DNA of 64,000 nucleotides from Parafrigoribacterium mesophilum (GCF_039652555.1 NZ_JBDJAF010000003.1:62001-126000), one strand, 5' to 3'; positions 44,609 to 54,169 are shown, counted from the first letter of the stretch. Program-made: numbers and translations. Notes: generated by a model not told the origin, from the sequence alone.

Positions 44609-45705
44609 CAGGCCGGTGTTTTCGACAGCCCGAGGGCGCTGGCCACCTCGGCGGTGTCGTTGGGCACGATGGTGGGGGTGAACTCGGACCCGTCCGCGTT
44701 GTGCACGGCCCACTGCGGGTCTTTCAAGCCGTGCCCGGTGACGGTGATCACCACGGTGGCGCCCTTGGGTATGGCGCCGGCCGCGCTGCGCTCGAGCAGT
44801 CCGGCAACGCCGATCGCGGAGGCGGGCTCCACGAAGACGCCCACTTCGGCGGAGAGGATGCGGTGCGCCTGCAGGATGAGCTCGTCGCTGATCGCGCCGA
44901 AGTAGCCGTCGGTGGCCTCGCGGGCCGCGGTCGCGAGCTCCCAGGATGCCGGATTGCCGATCCGGATCGCGCTGGCGATCGTCTCGGGGTTCGTGACGAT
45001 GTGGCCGCGGACGATGGGCGCGCTGCCCTCGGCTTGGAAGCCGAACATTCGCGGGAGTTTCGTGGTGGCGCTCCGGGTCAATTCCTCGGTGTAGCCGCGC
45101 GTGTACGCGGTGTAGTTGCCGGCGTTGCCGACCGGGACGATGTGGAAGTCCGGGGCGTCGCCGAGCACTTCGACGATCTCGAACGCCGCCGTCTTCTGGC
45201 CTTCGATGCGGTCGGGGTTGACCGAGTTGACCAGGTGCACCGGGTAGTTGTTCGCCAGGTCGCGGGCGATCTCGAGGCAGTCGTCGAAGTTGCCCTGAAT
45301 CTGCATCAGCTGGGCGTTGTGGGCGATGGCCTGGCTCAGTTTGCCTAGCGCGATCTTGCCTTCGGGGACGAGCACGGCCGCGGTGATCCCGGCATGGGCG
45401 GCGTAGGCGGCGGCCGAGGCGGAGGTGTTCCCGGTGGAGGCGCAAATGACCGCTTTCGCACCGTGCTCGAGTGCCTTGGAGACGGCCATCGTCATGCCGC
45501 GGTCTTTGAAGGAGCCGGTCGGGTTGGTGCCTTCGAACTTCACCCACACCTTGGCGCCAGTGCGTGCCGACAGCGCGGCGGCGGGAATCAGCGGTGTGCC
45601 GCCCTCGCCGAGCGTGACGATCGGCGTCGCATCCGAAATGTCCAGGCGGTCCGCGTACTCGCGCAGAACGCCGCGCCATTGCCGGCTGACGGTGAGAACA
45701 CCCAT
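44608..45705 (-). CDS. thrC: Threonine synthase
   Basis: 365 aa, fold type II PLP enzyme. The PLP lysine is in NPTGSFKDRGM; the phosphate-binding loop VPVGNAGNYTAY follows about 120 residues later. It converts phosphohomoserine to threonine. Its ATG overlaps the hom stop (TAATG). Confidence 0.96.
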   Translation of the reverse strand: MGVLTVSRQWRGVLREYADRLDISDATPIVTLGEGGTPLIPAAALSARTGAKVWVKFEGTNPTGSFKDRGMTMAVSKALEHGAKAVICASTGNTSASAAAYAAHAGITAAVLVPEGKIALGKLSQAIAHNAQLMQIQGNFDDCLEIARDLANNYPVHLVNSVNPDRIEGQKTAAFEIVEVLGDAPDFHIVPVGNAGNYTAYTRGYTEELTRSATTKLPRMFGFQAEGSAPIVRGHIVTNPETIASAIRIGNPASWELATAAREATDGYFGAISDELILQAHRILSAEVGVFVEPASAIGVAGLLERSAAGAIPKGATVVITVTGHGLKDPQWAVHNADGSEFTPTIVPNDTAEVASALGLSKTPA

Positions 45706-47027
45706 TACATACCTTCCACTCTGAGAACCGAGGTGACAGAACTCACCACATCATTGGCGGCCACGGCGGTGACGGTTGCCGCCAGGTCAGATTCCAGGGC
45801 CTTGTGGGTCACTATTACCAGGGTAGCGGTGGCCACCGAGTCGCCGGGCGCGAGTCGGCGCACCGACTGCTCCACGTTCTCCACCGACACGCCGTGCTGA
45901 CTGAACACCGTGGCGATCGCGGCGAGTACGCCGGGCCGGTCGAGCACGGTGAGGGTGATCTGGTAGCGGGTGAGCACTTTCGAGATCGGCAGGATGGGCA
46001 AGTGGCCGTGGTTGGACTCGGCGAGGCCCGGTCCGCCGATCACGTGCCGGCGGGCCGCTGAGACCAGGTCGCCGAGCACCGCGGAGGCGCTTTCCAGACC
46101 TCCGGCCCCCGCCCCGTAGAACATGAGGTCCCCGGCGGCTTCTGCCTCGATGAACACGGCGTTCTTCACCCCGCGCACCGCCGCGAGCGGGTGATCCAGC
46201 GGCACCAGCGCCGGGTAGACGCGGGCATTGACGCCTTCGGATCCGGTCTCCGGGTCGGTGAGACGCTCGCAGATGGCGAGCAGCTTCACCACGTAGCCGG
46301 CCTTGCGGGCCGCGTCGACCTGGGCCAGCGTGATCCCGGTAATACCCTCGCGGTGCACCTCGGACAGCGGCACGGGAACGTGGAAGGCCAGGCTGGCCAG
46401 GATCGAGGCCTTGTGGGCGGCGTCGATGCCCTCGATGTCGGCGGTGGGGTCGGCTTCGGCGTAACCGAGGGCGCTGGCCGTGGCGAGCGCATCTTCGAGG
46501 CTCTCCCCCGCGGTGTCCATTCGATCGAGGATGAAGTTCGTGGTGCCGTTGACAATGCCGAGGATGCGCTTGATCCGGTCGCCGGCAAGGCTGTCCCGCA
46601 GCGGGCGCACAATGGGGATCGCTCCGGCGACGGCGGCTTCGTAGTACAGCTGGGCGCCGACCTGCTCGGCGGCGTCGAACAGCTCGCCGCCGTGGGTGGC
46701 CAGTAGCGCCTTGTTGCCGGTGATCACGTCGGCGCCGGAGTTCAGGGCCTGCAGGATGTAGCTGCGGGCGGGCTCGATGCCGCCGATCAGCTCAATGACG
46801 ATGTCCGCGCCGAGGATGAGGGATTCGGCATCCGTGGTGAACAACTCCTGCGGCAGGTCGACGGTGCGTTCGGCATCGACGTCGCGCACCGCGATTCCCG
46901 CCAGTTCCAGTCCCGCGCCGGCTCGACCCGCGAGCTCCTCGCCGTGCTGCAGCAGAAGGGACGCCACCTGAGCGCCCACTGCTCCTGCCCCCAAGAGCGC
47001 GACTCGGAGATTGCGGTACTCGATCAT
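45705..47027 (-). CDS. hom: Homoserine dehydrogenase
   Basis: 440 aa. The NADP-binding loop LLGAGAVGAQVASLL, the catalytic region (GIVNGTTNFILDRM and YAEADPTADIEGIDAAHK) and a C-terminal ACT domain (LTVLDRPGVLAAIATVFSQH) are all present. The ACT domain is the known site for threonine feedback inhibition in this form. It is coupled to lysA by a 4-bp overlap, joining the lysine and threonine branches from aspartate semialdehyde in one operon. Confidence 0.96.
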   Translation of the reverse strand: MIEYRNLRVALLGAGAVGAQVASLLLQHGEELAGRAGAGLELAGIAVRDVDAERTVDLPQELFTTDAESLILGADIVIELIGGIEPARSYILQALNSGADVITGNKALLATHGGELFDAAEQVGAQLYYEAAVAGAIPIVRPLRDSLAGDRIKRILGIVNGTTNFILDRMDTAGESLEDALATASALGYAEADPTADIEGIDAAHKASILASLAFHVPVPLSEVHREGITGITLAQVDAARKAGYVVKLLAICERLTDPETGSEGVNARVYPALVPLDHPLAAVRGVKNAVFIEAEAAGDLMFYGAGAGGLESASAVLGDLVSAARRHVIGGPGLAESNHGHLPILPISKVLTRYQITLTVLDRPGVLAAIATVFSQHGVSVENVEQSVRRLAPGDSVATATLVIVTHKALESDLAATVTAVAANDVVSSVTSVLRVEGM

Positions 47028-48478
47028 TCGTTTCCATTCTTTGGCGCGGTGGACTTCATCGGCGCAGTGGATTCAGTGACGTTCTGGATGCCGGCATCGC
47101 GGGAGAGCAGGTCGGCTTCGGTTTCGCCGCGCACGATGACCCGGGCGACACCATCGCGCACGGCGACCACGGCGGGGCGACCGAGGTAGTTGTAGTTGCT
47201 GGCCATAGACCAGCAGTAGGCGCCGGTGGCCGGCACGGCGAGCAGGTCGCCCGGTGTCACGTCACCGGGCAGGTAGTCGGCGTGTACGACGATGTCCCCG
47301 CTTTCGCAGTGTTTGCCGGCGATGCGTACCAGTGCGGGATCGGCGGCCGAGGTGCGGCTGGCGATCCGCACGCTGTAGTCGGCGGCGTAGAGGGCCGGGC
47401 GCACGTTGTCGCTCATGCCGCCGTCGACGCTGACGTACTTGCGGATCGCCGTGGCACCGGTGGCACTGGAGACCTCCACATCCTTCACGGTACCCACCTC
47501 ATACAGCGTCACCGTGGACGGCCCGACGATCGACCTGCCAGGCTCGACCGCCACGACCGGCACCGGAATCTGCAGGCGAGCGCACTCCGACTGCACGATG
47601 TCGGCCAACCCTCTGGCGAGTTCGTCCAGGGGCATGGCGTGGTCCACGCTCGTATAGGCGATGCCGAATCCGCCACCCAGGTTCAATTCCGGGACCGGGC
47701 CGGCGTCGAGGAGCATGGCGTGCAATTCGAGCAGCCGCGACGCGGACTGGGCGAAGCCGTCGGTTCCGAAGATCTGTGAGCCGATGTGTCCGTGCAGACC
47801 CAGGAATTCGAGCGTGTCGTGCGCGCGGATCGCGGTGACGGCATCCGCGGCCTCTGCCAGGGCGATGCCGAACTTCTGGTCCTCCCTGGCGGTGGCCAGG
47901 TATTCGTGCGTGTGCGCATGGACCCCGGTGTTCACCCGCAGCCGCACCGGCTGGACCAGTCCGTGGTGTTCCGCCGCGGCAGCGACCCGCTCGATCTCGG
48001 TCGGGCTGTCGAGCACGATCACGCCGATGCCGACCCGCACCGCACGGTCGATCTCGGCCGCGGATTTGTTGTTGCCGTGAAAGCCCAGGCGTTCCGGCGC
48101 GATTCCGGCCGCGAGTGCGACGGCCAACTCTCCCCCGCTGCACACGTCGATGCTGAGTCCGGCCTCGGTGACCCAGCGCGCCACCTCGGTGCACAGGAAC
48201 GCCTTGCCGGCGTAGTACACCTTGGCGCTCGAGCCAACGCGGGCGAACTCCGACTCGAAGCTGAGCCGGGCATGCTCCGCACGGCCGCGGACGTCCGCTT
48301 CGTCCACCGCATATAAGGGAGTGCCGAACCGGCCAGCGAGTTCTGTCGCGTCGACGCCGGCGAGCTGAAGGCGACCGGATGCGTCCCGGGTCGCGTTCGC
48401 CGGCCACACCGAGGCTGGCAGGTCGTTGGCGTCCCGCGGATGTTCCAGCCAGGCTGGGGCGAGCGGACTGGAAGTCAA
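47024..48478 (-). CDS. lysA: Diaminopimelate decarboxylase
   Basis: 484 aa from a TTG at 48478, with AAGGG about 7 bases before it. The PLP lysine is in VYYAGKAFL; SIDVCSGGELAVAL, LNLGGGFGIAY, VEPGRSIVGPS and GAYCWSMASNYNYLGRP are the other family motifs. It makes lysine from meso-DAP. The gap of 103 bp to the DUF2993 gene may hold the promoter of the lysA–hom–thrC–thrB operon. Confidence 0.96.
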   Translation of the reverse strand: MTSSPLAPAWLEHPRDANDLPASVWPANATRDASGRLQLAGVDATELAGRFGTPLYAVDEADVRGRAEHARLSFESEFARVGSSAKVYYAGKAFLCTEVARWVTEAGLSIDVCSGGELAVALAAGIAPERLGFHGNNKSAAEIDRAVRVGIGVIVLDSPTEIERVAAAAEHHGLVQPVRLRVNTGVHAHTHEYLATAREDQKFGIALAEAADAVTAIRAHDTLEFLGLHGHIGSQIFGTDGFAQSASRLLELHAMLLDAGPVPELNLGGGFGIAYTSVDHAMPLDELARGLADIVQSECARLQIPVPVVAVEPGRSIVGPSTVTLYEVGTVKDVEVSSATGATAIRKYVSVDGGMSDNVRPALYAADYSVRIASRTSAADPALVRIAGKHCESGDIVVHADYLPGDVTPGDLLAVPATGAYCWSMASNYNYLGRPAVVAVRDGVARVIVRGETEADLLSRDAGIQNVTESTAPMKSTAPKNGNE

Positions 48479-48581
48479 AGGAAACCCTTACTCTGTCTCT
48501 GGCGCGTGCTGGGCAGGCGCATAGGGCGGCGGGCTGGCCGCTGAACCCCGTGAATTCTACCGAATCGGCCGACGAGGTGCG

Positions 48582-49379
48582 TCAGCGTGACGGACAGGTG
48601 CCCTTGGCGGCCAGCGATGCAGCATCCAGCCGCAGCCCGGTCGCCGCGAAGGAGAGCACCAGGTCGCTGCCCGACACGCGGGCATCGTCCAGAACCAGCT
48701 GGCTGGGCAACTTGTCCGCGATGCAGAAGGTGCGCTTCTGAAACAGCGCGTCGCCGATGGTGGGGAACTGCTGCTTCACGTCCGCGGCGGACACCGACTT
48801 GCCGGCCAGGTCCACCCCGGTCGGTGTCAGGGCGATCTCGCCGTTCGACGCGCCGGGAGTCAGATCTAGTCCCACCGGAATGCGCAGCGAGGCGAACACC
48901 CGCAGCTCGGATTTCAGGTGCAACGCGCCGTCCCCGATGGTCAGGGAGTCCAGTGGCACAGTACCGAAGGTGCCGATCACCTTCTTGACGTCCTCGGCAT
49001 CCAGCCTCACGTCGACGGTCAGCCGCTGCACAGCCTTCGTGGTGTCGATCGGCAGGCCCCGGGCCCGCAGGCGGAACGAACCGGTCATTTCGCCCAGCGC
49101 CACGCCGTCGGCCGACACCTGTACGTCGTCGAGCGCGCCGGTGGCCAGTTGGGCCAATACCGAGAATCCGCCGACCTTCACGGTCAGCGGGGTCTCGGAA
49201 CCGAGCCCCACCTCGGTGCGGATCTTCTGCTCGATCTGGTCGGCCGCGTAGGAGCGGGCCACGCCGTCCAGCACGACCACGCCGGCCACGATGACGGCGA
49301 GGACGACGATCAGGATCGTGATCAGCACACCTCGCCGGCGCCGGGGGCGCCCGGCCAGTTCGCGATCTGCGGGAGGCAT
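48582..49379 (-). CDS. DUF2993 (LmeA-like) secreted or membrane-anchored protein
   Basis: 265 aa. An arginine-rich N-terminus and one membrane helix (VLITILIVVLAVIVAGVVVL, about 18–37) are followed by an extracytoplasmic domain with repeated strand patterns of the DUF2993 family (PLTVKVGGFSVLAQLATGAL, DDVQVSADGVALGE). In mycobacteria the member LmeA acts in lipomannan elongation; a role in lipid or glycan handling in the envelope is possible here. It lies 4 bp after argS and is likely cotranscribed. Confidence 0.85.
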   Translation of the reverse strand: MPPADRELAGRPRRRRGVLITILIVVLAVIVAGVVVLDGVARSYAADQIEQKIRTEVGLGSETPLTVKVGGFSVLAQLATGALDDVQVSADGVALGEMTGSFRLRARGLPIDTTKAVQRLTVDVRLDAEDVKKVIGTFGTVPLDSLTIGDGALHLKSELRVFASLRIPVGLDLTPGASNGEIALTPTGVDLAGKSVSAADVKQQFPTIGDALFQKRTFCIADKLPSQLVLDDARVSGSDLVLSFAATGLRLDAASLAAKGTCPSR

Positions 49380-49383
49380 CCGG

Positions 49384-51045
49384 TCACATCCGTTCTGGTG
49401 CGCTTACTCCGAGCAGGCCGAGGCCGTTGCGCAGCACCTGGCCGGTGGCGTCGTTGAGCCAGAGGCGGGTGCGGTGCACATCGGTGATGGGTTCGTCGCC
49501 GAGCGGGGTGACCCGGCAGTTGTCGTACCAGCGGTGGTAGGAGCCGGCGAGCTCCTCGAGATAGCGGGCGACGCGGTGCGGTTCGCGCAGCTCGGCCGAT
49601 TGCGCCACGATGCGCGGGTACTCCCCCAGAGCGCCGAGCAGTTCGCTTTCGGTCTCGTGGGTGAGCGTCTCGGGGGCGAAGGCGCTGCGGTCCACCCCGG
49701 ACGCGGCAGCGTTCTTGGCCACCTGATGGGTTCGCGCGTGGGCGTACTGCACGTAGAAGACCGGGTTGTCGTTGGTGCGCTTCTGCAGCAGCTCGGGGTC
49801 GAGGGTGAGCGGCGAGTCGGCCGGGTAGCGGGCCAGGGAGTAGCGCAGCGCATCCGTGCCGAGCCAGGCCTGCAGGTCGTTCAGTTCGATGATGTTGCCG
49901 GCGCGTTTGGAAAGTCTCGCGCCGTTGATGCTCACGAGCTGGCCGATGAGCACCTCGATGTCACGCTCGGGGTCGTCTCCTGCGGCACCGGCGAGCGCCT
50001 TGAGTCGGTTCACGTAACCGTGGTGGTCGGCTCCCAGCAGGTAGATCTTGTGCGCGAAGCCGCGGTCGCCCTTATTAAGGTAGTAGGCGGCATCCGAGGC
50101 GAAGTAGGTGCGAATGCCGTTGGCGCGGCGGATGACGCGGTCTTTGTCGTCGCCGAAGTCGGTGGTGCGCACCCAGATGGCGCCGTCCGCGGTGAAGACG
50201 TGCCCCTGCGCCCGCAGGCGCTCCACGGCGTCGTCGATGGCGTTGCGGCCGGTCGCCGGGTCGACCTTCTTCAGGCTGCGTTCGCTGAACCAGACGTCGA
50301 AGTGCACGTTGAACTTCTCGAGCGACTCCTTGATCTCTGCCAGCTGCAGCTGGTAGCCGGTCTCCCGGGCCAGCGCGAGGCCGTCGTCGATCGGGAGCTC
50401 GAGGATGTCCGGATGCGCCGCTGCGACCTGTTCGGCCAGGTCGGCGACATACTGCCCCGGGTAGCCGTGCTCTGGGGTCGGTTCACCCTTCAGGGCGGCG
50501 TAGATCGAGGCGCCGAAGTTGTCCATCTGGTTGCCGGCGTCGTTGATGTAGAACTCGCTGACTAGGTGCGCGCCGGAGGCTGTGAGCACCCGCGCGATCG
50601 AGTCGCCCAGCGCGGCCCAGCGGGTGTGCCCGATGTGCAGCGGTCCGGTGGGGTTGGCCGAGACGAACTCGAGGTTCATGGTCTGCCCGGCAAGGGTGTC
50701 GTTGCGTCCGTACGCGTCGCCGCGATCGACGATGGTCTCGGCGAGTCGGCCGGCGGCGGCGGCATCGAGGGTGATGTTGATGAATCCGGGGCCCGCGACA
50801 TCCACCGAGGCGACGCCGTCGATGGCGCGGATGCCGCTGGCGAACTCTTCGGCCAGTTCGCGCGGGCGTGCGCCGAGCGGGCGTGCCAGCTTCATGGCGA
50901 TGTTGGCTGCCCAGTCGCCGTGCTCCCGGTTCTTCGGCCTCTCCAGCGCGATCTCCGCCGGCACGAGGGCCGCGCCACCATCGTGCGCCTGCAGCACATC
51001 TGTGACGACGGCGAGAATGTGGGCGGAAAGTTCGGCTGGGGTCAC
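49384..51045 (-). CDS. argS: Arginyl-tRNA synthetase
   Basis: 553 aa from a GTG at 51045 (TPAELSAHILAVV); a TTG three codons up is possible. The HIGH motif is in NPTGPLHIGHTRW. The KMSKS region is the degenerate ARLSKRAGNI, as often in ArgS. The anticodon-binding DALR domain is at the C-terminus (YVQYAHARTHQVAKNAA onward). The only tRNA gene in the window is an arginine tRNA 1.6 kb away. Confidence 0.97.
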   Translation of the reverse strand: MTPAELSAHILAVVTDVLQAHDGGAALVPAEIALERPKNREHGDWAANIAMKLARPLGARPRELAEEFASGIRAIDGVASVDVAGPGFINITLDAAAAGRLAETIVDRGDAYGRNDTLAGQTMNLEFVSANPTGPLHIGHTRWAALGDSIARVLTASGAHLVSEFYINDAGNQMDNFGASIYAALKGEPTPEHGYPGQYVADLAEQVAAAHPDILELPIDDGLALARETGYQLQLAEIKESLEKFNVHFDVWFSERSLKKVDPATGRNAIDDAVERLRAQGHVFTADGAIWVRTTDFGDDKDRVIRRANGIRTYFASDAAYYLNKGDRGFAHKIYLLGADHHGYVNRLKALAGAAGDDPERDIEVLIGQLVSINGARLSKRAGNIIELNDLQAWLGTDALRYSLARYPADSPLTLDPELLQKRTNDNPVFYVQYAHARTHQVAKNAAASGVDRSAFAPETLTHETESELLGALGEYPRIVAQSAELREPHRVARYLEELAGSYHRWYDNCRVTPLGDEPITDVHRTRLWLNDATGQVLRNGLGLLGVSAPERM

Positions 51046-51142
51046 GGTGGCCAATTCTACCGGGAGCCGGTTCTGCGGCCGGAACCGCCGAAAGTGGGCG
51101 AGGCGGCGGCGCCACGCAGGGTCGAACGGCAACAATGGAGGC

Positions 51143-51778
51143 GTGTCCATCATCACCGCATCCTCCGCCCGCGCCACCCTTGCCGTTGCCGCGGTCACGC
51201 TGACCGTGGCGACGCTGACGGGATGCAGCGGAACACCAGGGCCGAGCGCGAGCCCGTCCCCGTCGTCCAGTCAGACTTCGTCTGCTGCGCCGAGCAGCTC
51301 GCCATCGGCGGGCGCGAGTGTGTCGGCATCGCCGTCTCCGTCGGCGTCGGCCAAGGCCAATCCGGTCCCGGTGAATCGCACCTGCGACCAATTGGTGTCA
51401 CGGCAGGCGATGTACGACTTCAACCCGAACTTCGGGCTGCAGTCGAGTTTCACGCCGGCGGCCGGCAGCACCTCCGCGATCGCGGTCGCCAAGAAGGGTG
51501 TGGCCTGCAGCTGGTTGAACCAGACCAGCCGGGACACGATCGAGCTGTCGGCGGCGAACCTGCCGGCCGGTGACATCGCGTCGTTGAAGAGCGACCTGGG
51601 TTCCTCGAGCACGGCCACCTCGGCATTCGCGGCGCCCGGCTACTTCACCGTTCAGGGCGGGGTCGGTGTCGCGCAGGTCTTCAGCGGCAGCTACTGGGTG
51701 GTCGCTCGGTCAACCTTCTTCGCGGAGCCGGCCGACGCCACGCAGATCGTCAATCCGGCCATCGCCAGCCTCGGCTAG
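51143..51778 (+). CDS. Putative lipoprotein
   Basis: 211 aa from a GTG at 51143. A short signal peptide ends in the lipobox TLTGCSG (Cys about residue 28), followed by a Ser/Pro/Ala-rich linker (about 30–70) and a domain of about 130 residues containing two cysteines (NRTCDQLVS, ACSWLNQTS) that may form a disulfide. It resembles the DUF3558-like actinobacterial lipoproteins in layout, without a confident family match. The GGAGG upstream sits only one base before the GTG, so the start could be mis-set, but no other start preserves the signal peptide. It is divergent from argS. Confidence 0.75.
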   Translation: MSIITASSARATLAVAAVTLTVATLTGCSGTPGPSASPSPSSSQTSSAAPSSSPSAGASVSASPSPSASAKANPVPVNRTCDQLVSRQAMYDFNPNFGLQSSFTPAAGSTSAIAVAKKGVACSWLNQTSRDTIELSAANLPAGDIASLKSDLGSSSTATSAFAAPGYFTVQGGVGVAQVFSGSYWVVARSTFFAEPADATQIVNPAIASLG

Positions 51779-51789
51779 CAGGCGGCCGG

Positions 51790-52269
51790 CTACGCCATCG
51801 CGATGCCGACGACGAACAGGGCCAGGCTGAGGACGCCGATGCCGGCGCGCAGCAGTGTCGCCCGTGTAGCGGCCCGATCGATCGCTGCGGCCTGGGTACC
51901 GTCGTCCGGATGCGCGAGGGCGGCCTTGCGCATCCGTCCCATGGCGCGCGCCTGCCGCACGCCGATCCAGGTCACCACCCCGATGGCGACAGCGAGCACC
52001 AGCACCGCAATGGTGAACCCGTCGAACGGTCGGGCGATCAGCAGCACCGCGCCGGGGATCACGACCAGTACGGACGCTACCGCGGCCACTCTCAGATAGC
52101 GGGGTCCGACCTGACGGAACAGGGCAATACGTTGCGGCCGGTCGAGGCTTTTCTTACTGCTCGCACTGAAGATGATGAGGGCGACGAAACCGCCGATCCA
52201 GAGGCTGGAAGCGAGGATCAGCAGGCCGACGAGAACTTTCGCGAGTGCGACAGGGAGTTCGAGGTTCAC
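51790..52269 (-). CDS. Four-helix membrane protein (CopD/DUF2269-like)
   Basis: 159 aa with four predicted membrane helices (about 10–32, 58–80, 85–107, 137–158). The pattern LASSLWIGGFVALIIF followed by an ALFRQVGPRYLRVAA loop recalls the CopD/DUF2269 type of small heme- or metal-linked membrane proteins. No His ligand pair is obvious, so the role is open. It follows the DUF2249 gene by 3 bp and is cotranscribed with it. Confidence 0.72.
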   Translation of the reverse strand: MNLELPVALAKVLVGLLILASSLWIGGFVALIIFSASSKKSLDRPQRIALFRQVGPRYLRVAAVASVLVVIPGAVLLIARPFDGFTIAVLVLAVAIGVVTWIGVRQARAMGRMRKAALAHPDDGTQAAAIDRAATRATLLRAGIGVLSLALFVVGIAMA

Positions 52270-52272
52270 GCC

Positions 52273-52503
52273 TTACGGCTTGCCGATTTCGACGCGCCAG
52301 ACGGTGGGACCCTCTTCGAGGTACTGCCAGGTGTACTGGCCTTTGTGCTCGGCGTCGAATTGGTAGTAGAGCGGCTTGGGGTCGTGGTCGTTCACCAGGA
52401 TGTAGCTGTGGCCTGCCTCGAGTGCGTGGTAGTGCTCAAAGATCAGTTCGTGCCGCCTCTGCGGGATTTCCGAACGGACGTCGAGGATATAGGCCTCAGC
52501 CAT
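52273..52503 (-). CDS. DUF2249 domain protein
   Basis: 76 aa from the ATG at 52503, preceded by GGAAAGGAAA. The sequence ILDVRSEIPQRRHELIFEHY and GHSYILVNDHDPKPLYYQF is the DUF2249 signature (TusA-like fold). Family members often occur with nitric-oxide or denitrification genes and hemerythrins. Here it pairs with a four-helix membrane protein. Function unknown. Confidence 0.88.
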   Translation of the reverse strand: MAEAYILDVRSEIPQRRHELIFEHYHALEAGHSYILVNDHDPKPLYYQFDAEHKGQYTWQYLEEGPTVWRVEIGKP

Positions 52504-52572
52504 GGTGGGTTTCCTTTCCGGATGCGCCGTCGTGAACGCATCCGTTCCTTCGATGTTATCGAGAGCGTGCGT

Positions 52573-52599
52573 GTGACGGCCAGGGTCGACTGATAACCT
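52573..52599 (+). promoter_or_regulatory. Possible promoter of tRNA-Arg
   Basis: GTGACG and TAACCT are separated by 15 bp, and the second box ends 12 bp before the mature tRNA. The fit to −35/−10 boxes is modest. Confidence 0.35.
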
Positions 52600-52611
52600 A
52601 GACGCACCCTG

Positions 52612-52683
52612 GCCCCCATAGCTCAGGGGATAGAGCACTGCCCTCCGGAGGCAGGGGCCGCAGTTCGAATCTGCGTGGGGGCA
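52612..52683 (+). tRNA. tRNA-Arg (anticodon CCG)
   Basis: A full cloverleaf can be drawn: acceptor GCCCCCA/TGGGGGC, D-stem GCTC/GAGC, anticodon stem CTGCC/GGCAG with loop CTCCGGA, and T-stem CGCAG/CTGCG with loop TTCGAAT. The anticodon is CCG, reading CGG arginine codons. Discriminator A is present and the terminal CCA is not encoded. The genes downstream look accessory, so this tRNA is a plausible integration site, although no second copy of its 3' end was found in the window. Confidence 0.96.
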
Positions 52684-52945
52684 CCTGTCACGTGCCAGGC
52701 CAGTTCGGACTTTTACCATCTAGTTCGCGGTGCCATCGATCCAAAACTAAGTGCGAGCGGCAGAGTGCGACGTCCAGGCGCACTGCTACCGAGTTCCACG
52801 TCGTAAGAGGAACGTCCTCCGGGCTGGTGACCACGTCTACTCGAACGGAAGCCCTCGACTCCCGACGCCGTCGTTCACCATTTTCTAAAGGTTGCGGTCC
52901 GCGGGAGCGCGTGACAACAGTCAACTCGCCGCACATCATTGATCC

Positions 52946-53470
52946 ATGATCATGCTGAGCTGGGATGGCCTCGAATCGATCAGCACGGAGACCTGTTCTG
53001 TGAGCGAATCCGCGGACGGCTTTCGAGTTGAGAGCGCCGTTCACGGGACCTTCGGACAATGTATGTACACGCTGATTGCTGACGATCACTGGCAGTTCCG
53101 TTTGCTAGCCCTCGTGCTTGGTTCTCGATCGCTTCGGATCGAGTTTGACGGCGCGGTGTGGACGGTGGACGGCCGTGAGCGGCAAGACCTCGAGGCCGCC
53201 CGTGAAGTGGATATCGCCATCTCACCGCTGAGCAACACGCTGCCTATCCGGCGGCTTGAGCTCGCCATCGGCGAGAGTGTCGACATCACGACCGCATACG
53301 TCGCGGTGCCCGCCCTCACGGTGGTAGCTGACCCCCAGCGCTACACCCGTCTCGCAGACCATGAGTACCGTTATGAGTCGCGGGACTCCAACTTCGAGCG
53401 GGTAATCACGGTTGATGAACATGGGCTGGTGGTCACCTATCCGGGCCTCTTTGCTCGAAGTACCCGATAG
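52946..53470 (+). CDS. Putative glycolipid-binding family protein
   Basis: 174 aa. The pattern DIAISPLSNTLPIRRLELAI, YVAVPALTV, YTRLADHEYRY and GLVVTYPGLFAR is that of the putative glycolipid-binding family (PF06475 type, formerly DUF1089). These are soluble proteins with a beta-barrel; the biochemical role is not firmly established. Two ATGs (52946, 52952) are possible starts. The 262 bp between it and tRNA-Arg shows nothing recognisable. Confidence 0.75.
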   Translation: MIMLSWDGLESISTETCSVSESADGFRVESAVHGTFGQCMYTLIADDHWQFRLLALVLGSRSLRIEFDGAVWTVDGRERQDLEAAREVDIAISPLSNTLPIRRLELAIGESVDITTAYVAVPALTVVADPQRYTRLADHEYRYESRDSNFERVITVDEHGLVVTYPGLFARSTR

Positions 53471-53496
53471 ACGGACGCTCATCGCCAACATCCCCT

Positions 53497-53513
53497 ATCC
53501 CTCACGAAGGGAT
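53497..53513. terminator. Short hairpin between convergent genes
   Basis: ATCCCT and AGGGAT pair around a 5-base loop in the 42-bp gap between two convergent genes. A bidirectional terminator is possible, but a 6-bp stem without a U-tract is weak. Confidence 0.3.
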
Positions 53514-54169
53514 CAGGATTCTGAGGGCACCAAGGGCAGTTCGAGTCCGTAGTTCCAAGACAGAATCGCCGGCTGCTCGCGGTAGAAGCTGAGCACCGAC
53601 ACTGATCCAGCATCCAAGGTGATCTGGGCCCCGAAACGTGGTGCCATTCGCAGGAATACGGCTGTCAGGATGCGCAGAAAATGGCCATGCGCAACCAGAG
53701 CGACATCTCCCTCAGCCATCGCAGGAAGCACTCGCGTGAGCACGCGAGACGCGCGTGCGGCAACCTCTTCCACCGTCTCACCTGGTGTCCGCCCACGAAT
53801 CACGCCGTGAGAAAACGCGCTCCAGTTGTAGCCGAGCTCGCTTCGAATGTCGCGCGTCGTACGCCCCTCGTATCCGCCGTAATCCCACTCGACGAGAAGC
53901 GGATCGATCTCGGCATGCAGGCCTGCCAGTTCAGCAGTTCGCTGCGCGCGCTGTAGTGGTGAGGTCAGGACGAGCGAAAAGTTGTAGCCGGCAACCAACC
54001 GACCTGCACCGCGGGCAAGATCCTCCCCTCGGGCAGTGAGCGGAACATCAGTAAGTCCTGTGTGTCGGCCTTTCTGTGACCACTCCGTCTCTCCGTGTCG
54101 CAGGAGAACCAGCTTCCCCGACGGGTTGTCGGGAGCAGGATAGTCGGGCAGCGGATCGTTTATGGACAC
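53513..54169 (-). CDS. Histidine phosphatase family protein (phosphoglycerate mutase-like)
   Basis: 218 aa from a GTG at 54169. The phosphohistidine motif LLRHGETEWS, the second arginine region (TSPLQRAQRTAEL), the acid EWDYGGYEG and the distal His in LVAHGHFLRI are all present. Most members are broad phosphatases rather than mutases; the substrate is unknown. It lies in the accessory segment after tRNA-Arg. Confidence 0.88.
   Translation of the reverse strand: MSINDPLPDYPAPDNPSGKLVLLRHGETEWSQKGRHTGLTDVPLTARGEDLARGAGRLVAGYNFSLVLTSPLQRAQRTAELAGLHAEIDPLLVEWDYGGYEGRTTRDIRSELGYNWSAFSHGVIRGRTPGETVEEVAARASRVLTRVLPAMAEGDVALVAHGHFLRILTAVFLRMAPRFGAQITLDAGSVSVLSFYREQPAILSWNYGLELPLVPSES

Noticed and set aside
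43649..45679. A continuous 676-codon minus-strand frame suggesting a fused protein
   Set aside because: Only the last 319 codons are homoserine kinase; the rest is the wrong frame of thrC, which has its own intact frame and a TGATG junction.
48479..48581. Possible riboswitch or attenuator before lysA–hom–thrC–thrB
   Set aside because: The 103-bp gap shows no lysine-riboswitch layout and no leader peptide rich in Lys, Thr or Met.
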